Source: Phoronis australis
Lineage: Eukaryota; Phoronida; Phoronidae
Length of the DNA: 49,362 nt
Assembly: GCA_002633005.1 (NCBI GenBank)
Contig: NMRA01000413.1
Location: 1-49,362 of the forward strand
Reading direction: 5' to 3'
A program made the translations under genes and the position numbers. How positions within the stretch are numbered: position 1 is the stretch's first letter; each line of letters starts with the position of its first letter. Shown here piece after piece: positions 10,558 to 24,687 of this stretch. The notes beneath the pieces were generated by a model that had not been told where the DNA came from, searched no databases, and saw nothing but the letters and a program-made list of their open reading frames with translations.

Positions 10558-13500
10558 GTAAGTACTTGTAAAAATCTGTAACAAATTTCGTAATTGCCTA
10601 AAATCGGTCAATTGTTTCACGTTTCAATGATATGAAGAGAAATGTAATGCACAACTCGTGCATTCCACAATGAACGCTGGCACATAGGTAGCGCGGCTAA
10701 ATTAAATAGGTCTCAATATTTTCTACATGTAATATGCCATACTTCTGTTTTATACATTTGACCTACTGTCAGGTACATAGAAATTCATTTGGTATTTTTT
10801 ATAATCAAATCTGACTGATTAATTCGTGATGCCTTCACTTAAGCTTGGCATTCATGTTTTCTGAGCCGAAATGACCACATTAAATTTAATATGTTTATGC
10901 AACTTTAGGAAACAGAAAAGGCTTATGCTGAAGAAGTGCCTTCTGCTGAGGGTGGAAACCTGCTGATTATTAGTAAAGGTTGGGTTTCAAATGTTCAAAA
11001 CCACGAAGAAGTTACCTTTCTGGACAACTGAGTGAGGGGTCTAGAGTGAGGCCGAAAACTCTACTCCCAGAAGATGTGGGGAGCGAGTCGGGTAAAGTAT
11101 TTGCCAAAGATTGCTGGCTTGTACCACTATAGGTCCAAAGTAATTTGTTGAGATAGGCCACTCTCAGCAACTGTGGGGAAACTGGGATAGTTGGATATAG
11201 AAGGTATAACAGAGGAAGTGGAGTATGCATTGGAAAGAGACAATCTGAACTTTAAGATTTTCAATGATGTAGCATTGTAAGAATTCAAAGGGATGAAAGA
11301 GTGCAGTGGCTGGACCTGTAAACACACTGGCGGATCTGCTAAATCCAGTGGTGGTAATATTATGTCAGCACAGCTGTGTTGGGAAGTAGGCTTGTGTACT
11401 GTTTCAAGCATTGTTTGGACCTGATCTGCTGTGTGGGCAGAACAAACCTAAATATACCTGTATTGATTTTTTGCCCAGGCACCGATCATGATCCTGGGCC
11501 AGTGGATTATGTTGGTACAGCCACATGGTAATGGTTCCATTATTCTGTTTGTTTAGCCACTGGATTTTTTGGTCTGATAGGATTTTTCAGTGTGGCCAAC
11601 ACATTTAGACGTATGTTTCGTGATTTCTGACCAATGTACTGTTTCTTTTCCTTTAAATTATGAAATTGATCAGCAGTTTTGTTTCCGCATTTTATTTACC
11701 CTTATAGAATTGTGTTTATAAATGAGTACGTATTACTGACATTCGAGCCCCTGTTGCAGTTAGGCTGGTTGTAAGCCTACATTCCTTCCAGGAGGTAAAG
11801 TTTTGATTCAGACCATTTACATCTATAAACTTTTCTCAGTATGTTCCTTATGCAGATGGGAAGTGATTTCTGGAATTGGAGCAAATTGACAGTTAGCTAT
11901 TCCTCGGGACCAAGCTGTGTGCATAAAATCACACACTGTTAGACAAGCCATCTGATAGAGCCTGGTCTCTAGCAAGTGCATATTGCCAGTTTTTTCGAAA
12001 TTCTGAAATTGCTCAGAAGTGAATGGGAAGTAATACCTATTTCATGATGGAAGTTGTCTAAATCAAAAGTAGTTTTATGTGATATGAGGCGGGTTTATGT
12101 CCACTTCAAATGATTTTTTGTTGCGGTATTGAAAGTGTTGACACATTAGCCCTAGTAACTCCTTGGTTTTTGGTGTATTAACCATTTTATGGTTCCCATG
12201 AGTAATTTTGTACCTGGTCTAGTACTTATGTACAACTGTAATCACAGGGCAATTGTATTGCATGCCATGTTGCAAAAGTATTTTCCATGACTATTTCATT
12301 GCTAAAATGCTGTATAATTGGAACCGACAAGCCAGTTTTTTATTCTCTGGTGGTTAATTGTGATAAGAATATTGATGTGGTACCTACAGCTACCTCAATT
12401 TGTGAAGAAGGAGAAATTTACAGTGTTGCCAGCCACATTGCGAAATCCCTTTCTCGCAGTGAGATTACATCACCTTAAATGTAATTCCCTGACTTTATGG
12501 GTTTTATGTAGTTGACTCTGTCCTCTAGCAATTGGAGTGCTGAAAAGATGTAGAAGGCATAATCTATTAGAGGCATAACATTTGCACTTTTGACTGTACA
12601 GGTATCTTTGTATTGTATTATGAAAACATATTTTGTAGTATACAAATCTCTGGTTGGTGCTTCATATATTTTCACAAGGAATATTTTCAACATAGATGTG
12701 TTGCCTGTGAGGTAAACAACTTTCAAATGAGATAAGAAATTGTCAAACATGGTTTTACTTTTTAGATGTTTGACTGGTTTTGAAAAAACAGTGCAGAATT
12801 TGATGTTTACTCTTCATTTAAGAGAATAAATCTATAAACTTAATTGTCTAGTAATTTTACTCAAAGTATGTATTACAGGATTGGGAATTGATATCTTAAT
12901 AAAAATGGAGCAGTGTATGGTATCTAGGGTTACTATAGTCCTCGATGATAAGTGGTAAAACATTCAGAAGGAACAAACTCATTGCAAAATATCGGTAAAC
13001 ATTAAGGACAATCCGATTTGACGTGCTCACTCAACGGTTTATCAGTTATTTCAAAATTTCTTATTTTAGTACAGTTGAGATGCCAAAACGTTTAACTAAT
13101 AAACTGGCTGACAACGTTTTTTATTTATACAATGAAATTAACATGATTTGTCAACAAACTTCATTCTCATAACAGTGGGGCAGATTTGGTATAGCAATGT
13201 TTTGAACATAACCTCAAAATGGCATAACGGGGGACAGTGTAGTAAAACTACTAAATTAGGGTGGTCAGTTGGATTTTTTCAAGACATCTGTGTAACAATC
13301 TACAGGCACCTCTTAACAATGCCAAGTGTATAATAGTTCAATAGCTTTCATCCAAGGAAAAGTACAAATAGTTGAAATTTAACAGTTTTTACACCGTGAA
13401 AACAAGGCGGCGAAGCCGTAAAATTTGTTAGAGCCTATAACTTTAGTAGAACGTATTATTTTGGGAAAATATTTCACCAATGTTTATAGATCTCATAGGA

Positions 13501-14168
13501 CTACCTATGTGTCAAGTTTGGTGAAAATCGGCTGACCCCCACCTTGGCACTGGGTGGCTAGTGCTCTCGTGGACAAGCACTTATTAAGGGCTTATAGCGA
13601 GCTCCAGTTCAACTTCAAGCCCCTAATCCAGAACAAAAAAAATTAGGGCCAGGTTTTACAGAATTCGGAAGGTTTAAACATAGTACACCTTGGCATGTCG
13701 TCCTCAACTTAACGTGGATATTCCTGCTGCTGTCTGCCACTTTTGATACTTTTATGAATGCCTGGCACGAGCTTCCAAATCCACCAGCTGATGGGTCAAG
13801 AGTCGTGTCCCGGAAGTAAATGGGTCTAAACGTTCACGTCACTTAGCTCTGATTCATTAAACAGAATCTCAGGATGTGCACAGACTACAAATTACGTCGC
13901 TGTCACAATTAATTATGTTATTAATTAACTGGTGGTGCATGGTTATTAAAACCTTTTCAGCATCATAAAAACATACATAATGAATGAAAGAGAGCGTTTA
14001 CTGCTAAGTCTTCAAGGGCTTTAAGATATCGCGTCAAAAATATTGGGTGACGTGGCCAAGGCATTTGTTTCGCTTTTTCTTTCATCGTTTCATGAGGAAA
14101 AACAACAAACTCATTTTCATTTGTTGCCACTCGATGGAATCATAATGTTTATGTATCCTCGGAAACGA
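10558..14168. other. No supported gene
   Basis: There are several short open frames on both strands but none with a domain. A stretch at about 11480-11528, after GCCCAG and before GTAATG, is open and exon-like, but its partners were not found. It is not annotated as a gene. Confidence 0.35.
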
Positions 14169-14360
14169 CATTAAGGTCATTGAAAGCTATTTACGTCTAG
14201 ACAAGGGCCATCTTAGCCTTGGTGTACGTAAACAGTAGAAAACTGCCTTCCTGAGATGTGGTGACAACAATGTTATCTAAGCGATGATTTCCTAATGTAA
14301 CATTGAAAACGATGAAAAAGTCACAAGACTGAACAGGCACCGGCACGTAGATGCTTGGAA
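14169..14360 (-). repeat. Second copy of the segment at 6506-6700
   Basis: It shares several 10-15 base blocks with the right flank of FN3 unit U1. The minus strand reads VTLGNHRLDNIVV, then TTSQEGSFLLFTYTKAKM, then a stop, in an open frame, which resembles an extracellular beta-strand segment. No splice acceptor was pinned down. It may be a relic of another FN3 unit flank. Confidence 0.4.
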
Positions 14361-17300
14361 AAAAAATCTTAATATATCGCGACAACAATATTAGGTGACG
14401 TGCGAAAGTGCAGATTTTGGACGCTTGTATGGAAAGCCGGCCATGAATACTGTACAATTACTTACTCTGATTCGTGCTTACGAAGTGGAAAGCAGTGACT
14501 CAGATCAACGGCAAGCAATAGGGAATCGAGAATCAGAATTCCGTAGCAGCCTACGACTGTTTAGGGATTACGAGATTGGCCTGATGCACATCGGAAAACT
14601 CACATAATTGAAGCTATCAAAGAAATTTGTGACACGGTTTATCAGTGTTTGCTATTACGTTTTTACTTGCAAAAAAATATGATCCAGGCATTGGAGGTTG
14701 ACATAACGCCATCTCGCAAGTTGCAACAGGTAAAAATCCCATATTACCAAATATTACAAAGTCGCCAAAACAAGGGTGTCCCGTGTGGCAGGGTGCGTGT
14801 CACGTTTATCATTACAAGTGGATAAGCGCAGGTTGTTACAGTCCGGTGGTGCTTATAGCTTCGATACGACGAGAGGCTGAATGCTATTTCGAGTTAAACA
14901 CTTAATTACTCCCACCATCACTATATGGTAATTTTTCCGAATGTAGTGACACTTATGAAGCCTTGAGTATTATAAGAAATGAACTTTGCCTTACGAAAAA
15001 ATGATCTACCTTCCAAAGTCATATAGCAACAATTTACTATGTAAGCTGGAGGGAATGACCTAAAAATTTTGGACAGAGGCTCCCCTACACTCGAGTTACT
15101 TTGTGTGTACGCTGGCCACTTTAATGATGTTGACCTTAACCAAAATTGGTAGGGGGAACACCTTCCACATGACCAGGATATTTAGGTCCAAAAGGTTAAC
15201 ACAACTTGTGACTTGCCAAATAAAGCAGAATCGTGCAGAGTAGTCAACATCAAACTCAAGTAACAAATTGGCAATTACTATACATTGCCTTCTTTCCTCC
15301 GCAGCCGAAATGTATGCGCGTCGAATTATTTAAATTACTTTTTCATAGCCCTCAATCATTTGATTTTAGGGCCGAACATACCCAGTTATAGGGTTAGAAA
15401 AGCCCAATCTCGCATCCCTGGTAATTCAAAAACATTTTAAAAACTTTATCACGGTAATAAATATTATGTGACTCGTTTGACGAGCATCGAAGGGCTAATT
15501 CGAATTTTGGTCAGCTAAACAGAACGAAATTCAATTTTAACTACTTCGCTGAAAGATTACAAATAGATAATATTTTACAATCTAGCTCATTCAGTTCAGT
15601 ACAACACACCTGTAACATTCTCGTAAATAACTTTAATCGACTTGAACCTGAATTCACTTTTTAACTCCATCTTACAAACTAGTGCTTGGGTACTTAGACT
15701 CATGGAATGTTTAAGAACTTGTCACCCAGTCAAGCACATTCTACATCATCCCTATTCTGACCTAATGGTACATTCCAATCTATAATTATCTGCTACACCA
15801 CTAGAACAAAATGATAATCTAGCAGTGTCAATCCACTTCTTACAACACGCCCCTACCAAAGAGAAAATTACTATTTTTAACTCATAATCATCTGCACAGT
15901 TATATAACCTTCTGATTCTGTGTTCTTCTCTAATGTGCTCCCTGACTGGCAGGCTAGTCGACTTAAGCAGTCTGCACTAACGTTGGATTTTCTCGAGTTT
16001 TATGAAAGGGTGCCGTCTCACGGGTGAAGTGCAAAGTATCAAGAAATCACTGGAGTGACGCAAAGCGACCACAAAGGAAGGTTTACACCACATCACTGGG
16101 ACTTATGAGGACCGAAAGAATTGCCTTAGTGTCGTGTTATCTTATGTTGCAAAGTGCGATGGCGTCTCTTTAAATAATATGACCCCCACCAGGAGCACGT
16201 TTCATGAAAACTGATTCAACTAAGACGTCACACGAAAATCTGTCTCAGTTTAGAGAATTATAATTGTTAACATAAAATTAAAATAAAAACAAGTGATCTA
16301 TGCTCTTTCTGTGGTGAACACACTGAATTTTTTCTCCGTCTCTTTTAGTAATGTCGACTTGTCTCCGGATTCTGGCTCCTTTTTGGTGAGTGGTTAAAAA
16401 ACAATTTCATGTAAATTTTCATGTGGACAAGATAGCATTGTTTTTTTTGGCAAACATTCAGTCCGAAAATTGTAATATTGATCTGTTGATCATACTAGCA
16501 AAAATACATATTTAGCCAAAAATTTGTTCAAAAAAATCTTCATTTCCAATTGTTCATTAACTTTATTGAATTACATTCTGAAGGAAATACGGTACTTGTT
16601 GACTAATGTTTTAATGTAATTAATTGTAAAGTATGAATACACAAAGAAATTAAAAAAGCCAGCGGGGGACGCAAAAGAAACCCGCCTATAACTGAATTTT
16701 AAGATGATCGATTGATCAGATTGACAGATTCTGCTCTCGATGTCAAACATTGCAATTGCAGGTTATTAGTGGCATTTGGTTGAAAATTAAGGCTTTCCAT
16801 ATTATCTCTAAAGTTGAAATAGTGAAGAGGTCGTACTCGTGCATCCAAAGCACAAAGCAGAAGAGAAATCTTTCTGTGTATGTAATGTTTTCTTTTCATC
16901 GCGGTCGCGTGAAATCGGGGGAAATATAAGAAGAAACGAAGTGAGTGTCTAGTAAATGCTACTGCGACTGTCCAAATGGATTGTCTAACACAAGTGGGAG
17001 CCAAAACTTGAGGGAACCAAAGGGTGCAGCACTAAACTTTTTTTCCGAAAGCGATGTTTAATCAGTGCTTTAGTGGCTCGTAAGGGCATGTAGGCACAGC
17101 CAACCACCTTTTAGCTTATGGACGTAGGGTCTACTCAACGTAAATTACGTTCCGTGCAAAAGGTGATACCGTGGGATTAGGGCGTTTACTTACCTCTAAT
17201 TTACCAGCTCAGCACTTTGTTTAATTTATGTATCGAAGACCTACAATAACTAAATAAAATTTAGAACTATTTCAACGGTTTTCATTAATCAATACACTAC

Positions 17301-17447
17301 TTCCGAACAAAAAAATATCACTTGGATGTACAGTATTCACCAGATCCGTCTTGAAAAAGTGATGCTGTTTAATCTTTCATAGATACATATCTGCATTTGA
17401 AAACACTTGGTGTTAAGACCCATGAGTGGGGAGCAACAGGCACTCAC

Positions 17448-17696
17448 ACGTTTGAACTGTCTTCGATGTTGAAACTGCTTCATCCCTTCCTGCCTTGACT
17501 GTACTTAGTGTAACGACGTACTCAGTTCCAGGAGTCAAGCCAGTACAACGTTTGTTGGTAGCAGTCTTATCTGCACTGAATTCATGATTGCCGCAAGACA
17601 CTTTGTAGCTGTCTTTGTCTCCAGCTGCTGCTGTCCAATGGACATTGATTGCGGTATCATTTCCAACTGCAGTTGTAATACTAGCTGCAGCCAGTG
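17448..17696 (-). CDS. FN3-domain exon, type II (U2), 249 bp, phase 1-1
   Basis: The exon starts after ACATTTGCAG and ends before GTGAGT, phase 1 at both ends, 83 residues. It shows ITTAVGNDTAINVHW (strands A-B), DSYKVSCG (strand C, Cys), NKRCTGLTPGTEY (second Cys, tyrosine corner) and a last strand AVSTSKT. The loop before the last strand reads KAGRDE, where every other copy has a Trp (GW or EW). The open frame continues upstream into what looks like a hydrophobic signal peptide, but it starts with TTG and overlaps the pyrimidine tract and AG of the acceptor, so that part is intron. It differs from the U3 exon at 7 of 249 bases. Confidence 0.8.
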
Positions 17697-18894
17697 CTGC
17701 AAATGTAGAGACAGAAGCGAAAAATATAAAGAAAAGCAAATCACAGCATTGCTTTCCGACTACCGTGTGCCATTACATACCAAAATCTTAAAAATAACTA
17801 TTTTCCAATCTTCCCAAAAGACAGGGCAATACTAGTAATATTAAAATCGCCACCAGGGGATACAAAAGAAAGAGGTCTATAACTGACTTTTACGAATTTT
17901 TATAAATCAGTTTTACAGAATACACTGTTGATGTCAAATTTAAAAAATCCACGTCAGTGCTGGCATTTGTTTGAAAGTTAAGAATTGTATTGCATTGCTT
18001 TTACTTTACTGAAATATTTCGACATATATTTTCATACCTAACTCAGTATTTAGCACAATTTCATATAATTTTTTAATTCCCTAGAAGTTATTTTATTATT
18101 TCTTGTGTTAATCTTTAAATGAAATCAAAAAATGAAAATGAAAATCCAATTAAAATAACTAGTTCAGCGAAGTCACCACCAAATTGTCTGTTGTCAAATC
18201 CCAGGCACGGCAATATTCATGGGAGAGGCATGACTTACAGAAAAACTTATTTTTGTATCTGTAAGTGTATTTCTACACAAAACATGTACGAGGACATTCT
18301 TGGGAACTGCTGTAGCAACCGAAAGTGCACTTTAAAGCTTTGCACGGCAGCAAACCGAGACTGTCCATGCAAGCTGTTAAAAATCTAAAACCGTAAATAC
18401 TTAAAAGATCGTTGATTTTTCAATTAAATGGACAAATACAATTTTGAATCTCAAAATATTTGTAATGCGCTCTTCACCAGTATCATGATCAGTAGCAGTT
18501 GTGATTGATTATTACTACTCGTTACTCACGTTAAAGTATCGCAAAAATCACTTGCAAATTTGACAAGGATGACAACCATTATGCTCCTATGTCTATGATT
18601 TCAAACCTTCCTGTAATTAGCCGAAAACGAAAGTTGGCCAAAGGATGTCGTAGAAAGGATAGGAGCCTAGCAAACTGTGGTTAATTGCCGGGAGGAGTAT
18701 TCTAATTCCTTGTTCTCGTGAATTTTAGCCATTTAGTACTTTCGTGCAAGGAAGTGTTCATCGCAAGCGGAGCCTTTGCGACCAAACAGTGCCGACTGTA
18801 AAATATGGTGAGGTGCAGCAAATGTAATTTTCACGAATGTAATTGCGTACAATTAGAAGATATCATCGTTTCGAAATTAACTTTTTATGCCTTC

Positions 18895-18925
18895 TTGTAG
18901 CGTCTTGGATTTCGGCTTCCAGTCT
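18895..18925. other. Deletion junction: type I exon missing from U2
   Basis: U2 follows the flank of the type I exon up to CTTGTAGC (matching about 5671 in U1). It then resumes at TTCGGCTTCCAGT (about 6056 in U1, and the TTTCCGTTTCCATTC stretch at about 30147 in U4). About 380 bp, including the whole 252-bp exon and both splice sites, is absent. Because type I exons are 1-1, the loss would not shift the frame. Confidence 0.7.
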
Positions 18926-20278
18926 ACGCCCATATCCACGTGATTTTGACTAGGTCTCGTAGTTTTGCCAAAATATGAATTACTGATTAAAAGTACCGGA
19001 CGTACAAATACACCTTCACGGACCAGAGGTATTCCAGACAGCTTTGTAGGTATTAGTGCACTTTTTACACACCACTAAAATATTCATGGACGGCGAGCCT
19101 CTACTTAGACATTGTTTTGCGATGTTCGATTGTGAAAATATGAGCGAAAGCAGTTCTTGAACAGTTTTCACATGCATTTTGGTTTTTGTCAAAGGCATTT
19201 TATGAACCGCAGCTGATACCGTTTGGTCTTAAACAAGAGATCATAAAAAAATTTCTTGAAGAGGACACCAGTTAGAAATTGGACAAATGATATCGTGGAT
19301 GTTTTGCTGAGATTACTTCAATACTCGGATTCAGAGACATTGGATGGCAGGTCAATTTTTTATTAGTAGGTGTTCAACCTTAGTGTAGAGACAAGTTATG
19401 CGGTGGCCTCGCACACATGCAAAAATGGCTCCTTTAAGCCTGTTGTTAAGCGATCGATTGACCATACAAGTATTTGGAAAAACGTCTTCTTTTGTCTATG
19501 AAAATTCTGCTCTTTGTCACACGGCGAAAAATGCTGGTGATAAGTTTGATAAAACAGGGTCTGGAAGTATCTAGTGTTATTTCCGTGGCCAGAGACCCAA
19601 GCAGAACCTGCAACCTGATTGGCTTTGGATTAACTAATTGAACTAGCGACGACAAAGCTACCATTGATACAATCACTAAAGAGCATTCATACTGGTTAAG
19701 ACCCTAGGAGTTTTCAAATGAGAGACGATATCGGTAGTGCTTAGGTTTGTATTGTAAACAAAAATTGTGAGCGTGCGGTGGTCCTTAGTCGCTGACAGAT
19801 CTATTAGCAATAGTTTCACTCGTGACTCTTCCAGCCGAAGGAATTCTACCAACAGAACAAAGAAGACGCTGGTTGCCAGACAAGCAAAGCAAGGAGTTAA
19901 TGTCGAAACAATTGTTTTTTAAAATTGCAAAAAGGTAACCTGACATCAGTCTTTTTCTCTGGCTGCATTAAACTACATTTTTGTGGTGACGAAAACGAAA
20001 ACGATTATGGGTTTGACAGTTTGCTTCGCAGCACGGAGCCTTTTGTTAGAGTATACTTGTGAACATGCAGTCGAGATTCATAGAGTCATGAACTCGAACC
20101 AGTCAACAGCCTATCATCGCATCAAAATCTGTTACCACTAATAATTGACAACTTGCCTCCCCCATCCACATGGAAGTTTTTTAATATAAAACATTTCTGA
20201 AATTTTGATTTTAATAAAACCCCTCGCTTGGGCACCAGTGGCTGAGTTTACCAACTTCAAATAAAAGATATGGAGTAA

Positions 20279-20429
20279 CAGTGGCGGATTTAGAAGGATG
20301 CCAAAAGAGCCATGCCCACCTAAAATTCTACAAGATTCCATTGACAGTTCGGGGGTTCGAATGTCTGACTGGCAAAAAACTGGTTATAACTCTGGGCTGG
20401 CCGCCAGTTCAAAATCCTGGATAAGCCCT
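20279..20429. mobile_element. hAT-like MITE with 8-bp target duplication
   Basis: The ends are CAGTGGCGGATTTAG and AATCCTGGATAAGCCCT, imperfect inverted repeats of the CAGGGGCGGATCCAG type. TGGAGTAA (20271-20278) and TGGAGCAA (20430-20437) flank it, 7 of 8 bases alike, the target-duplication length of hAT transposons. It has no coding capacity. Related copies lie at 33242 and 38911. Confidence 0.65.
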
Positions 20430-20741
20430 TGGAGCAAAATAACTCTTTTTACATAAACAGGTGAATTTGGTGATCAAGTCATAATTATTTCATAAGAAAG
20501 TGACATCGCGCTTTTATATAATGGAGCCTCGTTTGAATTGGTGAAACTATAGCATGATATCTAACAAACCAAAAATTGTTTTAACACGCAATTAGAAAAT
20601 ACATATATTTCAAAGAAAGTTTCTCATCTCATTTGTTTCGGGGCGAATGCATCCTTCTGCTGCATCTGCTGTGTTAACAGCTTCAGGTATTATGTAACAT
20701 TGTTATTATCCATATCAATGGTAGTTTAGTTTGTCATAATC

Positions 20742-20767
20742 TATATATATATATATATATATATATA
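20742..20767. repeat. (TA)n microsatellite
   Basis: Thirteen TA dinucleotides in an uninterrupted run. Confidence 0.9.
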
Positions 20768-20883
20768 CATTTTATACCACAATATCAGCCTCGAATGGCC
20801 ATTGCAACCGTGTAATAATCCATTTGGGTATTAAACGGCGTTACATAACATTTTGGGGGAAACCGATGCCGGATTCTAACCTG

Positions 20884-21304
20884 CTCAACACCTCTCAGCA
20901 GATGACGTCATCGACCGCGCAAAAATGGCATATTCAACAAAGTGCATTGTACCTACATTATACGCTATGAATAGTACGATGCATCATTACCATAAAATCT
21001 ATAGTTAATTTCATTTAAAATTATCTCTCGTTCTCTCTCACTTGTAATTCATAGATCTTTAATTTGAATGCCGGTATCGTGTCGGCGAGATCTNCTCAAC
21101 ACCTCTCAGCAGCTGACGTCATCGACCGCGCAATAATGGCATATTCAACAAAGTGCATTGTACCTACATTGTACGCTATGAAAAGTACGATGCATCATTA
21201 CCATAAAAACTATAGTTAATTTCATTTAAAATTATCTCTCGTTCTCTCTCACTTGTAATTCATAGATCTTTAATTTGAATGCCGGTATCCTGTCGGCGGG
21301 ATCT
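20884..21304. repeat. Direct duplication of about 210 bp flanking a single N
   Basis: 20884-21093 and 21095-21304 both start at CTCAACACCTCTCAGCAG and differ at only a few bases, with a lone N at 21094. The break at the N and the near-identity suggest overlapping contig ends or two haplotypes placed side by side, rather than a true tandem copy. A diverged relative is at 1660-2040. Confidence 0.75.
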
Positions 21305-21669
21305 TTTGACTTTTCATTATGCAAAGTAAGCAGTTGCAACCTTATTTAGCAGACAATATATTCACGCTAGAAGTTTAGAGTGATGAAATGTGTAGTAAGC
21401 TAGAGTTGTTGCTAAAGCTGTAGTTACAGATTCAGTTTACTTCTATTTTGTTTAAATGTTCAATTGGTTTTGAGTAAAACTTTATTTCGAAATATATAAC
21501 TCGGTCTTCCTTAAGAGGTCACGACCTCTGACACAGTACATCTCACTTATAAAGTAGTTACAAAAGTGAGGTGAGTCGATAAAGGTAGATCTCTTCTTTG
21601 CAATGTTTCTCGTTCAGTATTGTCTCCCCTATGAAGACCCCTCGTGGTGTTCGTAGAAGTATCACCTTT

Positions 21670-22085
21670 GGGCTCTAGATTACGGAAGATAACGACTTTG
21701 CCATGTAATGATCTATATTTATCTTACCCTCTTGTGTTATATCACTGCAAACTAGCTTTGCTTTCGCTTCACAGTTAGAACACATGAATTTGTTTAGCGC
21801 CTCAAGGACTCACCACATACCATAATTGTGAAAACAAAATTGCATTGATTTGTTAGAAATGTCATCACTTTATANGGGCTCTAGATTACGGAAGATAACG
21901 ACTTTGCCATGTAATAATCTATATTTATCTTACCCTCATGTGTTATATCACTGCAAACTACATGTAGCTTTGCTTTTGCTTCACAGTTAGAACACATAAA
22001 TTCGTTTAACGCCTCAAGGACTCACCACATACCTTAATTGTGAAAACAAAATTGCATTGATTTGTTAGAAAGGTCATCATTTTAT
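21670..22085. repeat. Direct duplication of about 205 bp flanking a single N
   Basis: 21670-21874 and 21876-22085 both start GGGCTCTAGATTACGG and are nearly identical except for a small insertion (near 21960) and scattered changes. A lone N lies at 21875. It has the same likely assembly cause as the pair at 20884-21304. Confidence 0.75.
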
Positions 22086-24687
22086 ATTGTGTCTTCGTAT
22101 GAGAAAGAACTCGATGTTTTATCTGTTTCGTGATTCCAATACCAGCACAGCATCACTATATGATAATTTTTCCGAATGTAGTGACACTTATGAAGCCTTG
22201 AGTATTATACGAAATGACCTTTGCCTTACGAAAAAAAATGATCTACCTTCCAAAGTCATATAGCAGCATTATACTATGTAAGCTGGAGGGAATGACCTAA
22301 AAATGTTGGGCAGAGGCTCCCCTACATTCGAGTTACTGTGTGTGTACGCTGGCTACTTGAATGATGTTGACCTTAACCAAAATTGGGAGGGGTACACCTT
22401 CCACATGACCAGGATATTTAGGTCCAAAAGGTTAACACAACTTGTGACTTGCCAAATAAAGCAGAATCCTGCGGAGTAGTCAACATCAAGCTCAAGTAAC
22501 AAATTGACAATTACTATACATCGCCTTCTTTCCTCCGCCGCCAAAATGTATGCGCGTCGAATTATTTAAATTACTTTTTCATAGCCCTCAATCATTTGAT
22601 TTTGGGGCCGAACATACCCAGTTATAGGGTTAGAAAAGCCCAATCTTGCATCCCTGGTAATTCAAAAACATTTTAAAAACTTTATCACGGTAATAAATAT
22701 TATGTGACCCGTTTGACGAGCATCGAAGGGCTAATTCGAATTTTGGTCAGCTAAACAGAACGAAATTCAATTTTAACTACTTCGCTGCAAGATTACAAAT
22801 AGATAATATTTTACAATCTAGCTCATTCAGTTCAGTACAACACACCTGTAACTTTCTCGTAAATAACTTTAATCGACTTGAACCTGAATTCACTTTTTAA
22901 CTCCATCTTACAAACTAGTGCTTGGGTACTTAGACTCATGGAATGTTTAAGAACTTGTCACCCAGTCAAGCACATTCGACATCATCCCTATTCTGACATA
23001 ATGGTACACTCCAATCTTTAAAACTATCCGCTACACCACTAGAACAAAATGATAATCTAGCAGTGTCAATCCACTTCTTACAACACGCCCCTGCCAAAGA
23101 GAAAATTACTCTTTTTAATTCATAATCATCTGCACAGTTATATAATCTTCTGATTCTGTGTTCTTCTATAATGTGCTCCCTGACTGGCAGGCTAGTCGAC
23201 TTAAGCAGTCTGCACTAACGTTGGATTTTCTCGAGTTTTATGAAAGGGTGCCGTCTCACGGGTGAAGTGCAAAGTATCAAGAAATCACTGGAGTGACGCA
23301 AAGCGACCAAAAAGGAAGGTTTACACCACATCACCGGGATTGATGAGGACCGAAAGAATTGCCTTAGTGTCGTGTTATCTTATGTTGCAAAGTGCGATGG
23401 CGTCTCTTTAAATAATATGACCCCCACCAGGAGCACGTTTCATGAAAACTGATTCAACTAAAACGTCACACGAAAATCTGTCTCAGTTTAGAGAATTATA
23501 ATTGTTAACATAGAATTAAAATAAAAACAAGTGATCTATGCTCTTTCTGTGGTGAACACACTGAATTTTATCTCCGTCTCTTTTAGTAATGTCGACTTGT
23601 CTCCGGATTCTGGCTCCTTTTTGGTGAGTGGTTAAAAAACAATTTCATGTAAATTTTCATGTGGACAAGATTGCATTGTTTTTTTTTTGGGAAACATTCA
23701 GTCCGAAAATTGTAATATTGATCTGTTGATTATACTAGCAAAAATACATATTTAGCCAAAAATTTGTTCAAAAAAATCTTCATTTCCAATTGTTCATTAA
23801 CTTTATTGAATTACATTCTGAAGGAAATACGGTACTTGTTGACTACTGTTTTAATGTAATTATTTTTAAAGGATGAATACACAAAGAAATTAAAAAAGCC
23901 ACCGGGGGACGCAAAAGAAACCCGCCTATAACTGAATTTTAAGATGATCGATTGATCAGATTGACAGATTCTGCTCTCGATGTCAAACATTGCAATTACA
24001 GGTTATTAGTGGCATTTGGTTGAAAATTAAGGCTTTCCATATTATCTCTAAAGTTGAAATAGTGAAGAGGTCGTACTCGTGCACCCAAAGCACAAAGCAG
24101 AAGAGAAATCTTTCTGTGTATGTAATGTTTTCTTTTCATCGCGGTCGCGTGAAATCGGGGGAAATATAAGAAGAAACGAAATGAGTGTCTAGTAAATGCT
24201 ACTGCGACTGTCCAAATGGATTGTCTAACACAAGTGGGAGCCAAAACTTGAGGGAACCAAAGGCTGCAGCACTAAACTTTTTGCCGAAAGCGATGTTTAA
24301 TCAGTGCTTTAGTGGCTATTAAGGGCACGTAGGCGCAGCCAACCACCTTTTAGCTTATGAACGTAGGGTCTACTCAACGTAAATTACGTTCAGTTCAAAA
24401 GGTGATACCGTGGGATTAGGGCGTTTACTTACTTCTAATTTACCAGCACAGCACTTTGTTTAATTTACGTATCGAAGACCTACAATAACTAAATAAAATT
24501 TAGAACTATTTCAACGGTTTTCATTAATCAATACACTACTTCCGAACAAAAAAACTATCACTTGGATGTACAGTATTCACCAGATCCGTCTTGAAAAAGT
24601 GATGCTGTTTAATCTTTCATAGATATATATCTGCATTTGAAAACACTTGGTGTTAAGAGCCGTGAGTGGGGAGCAATAGACACTCAC

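Larger units (their letters stand above)
14916..20199 (-). repeat. FN3 unit U2, within a recent 5.3-kb segmental duplication
   Basis: The stretch is near-identical to 22151-26391 (U3), with scattered substitutions and few small indels. The offset is about 7.24 kb up to the gap in U3 and 6.19 kb after it. Homology begins at CATCACTATATG (14916 and 22151) and fades after ATTTCTGAAAT (about 20199 and 26391). Its first 1.7 kb has no match in U1 or U4. It carries the type II exon 17448-17696 but no type I exon. Confidence 0.9.

Noticed and set aside
17413-17739. An apparent 108-residue secreted protein with signal peptide plus FN3 domain (same at 24653-24979 and 28273-28611)
   Set aside because: The start is TTG, the 'signal peptide' overlaps a pyrimidine tract and AG acceptor, and the C-terminal CEC or SEC part is read through a GTGAGT donor. 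These are internal exons.
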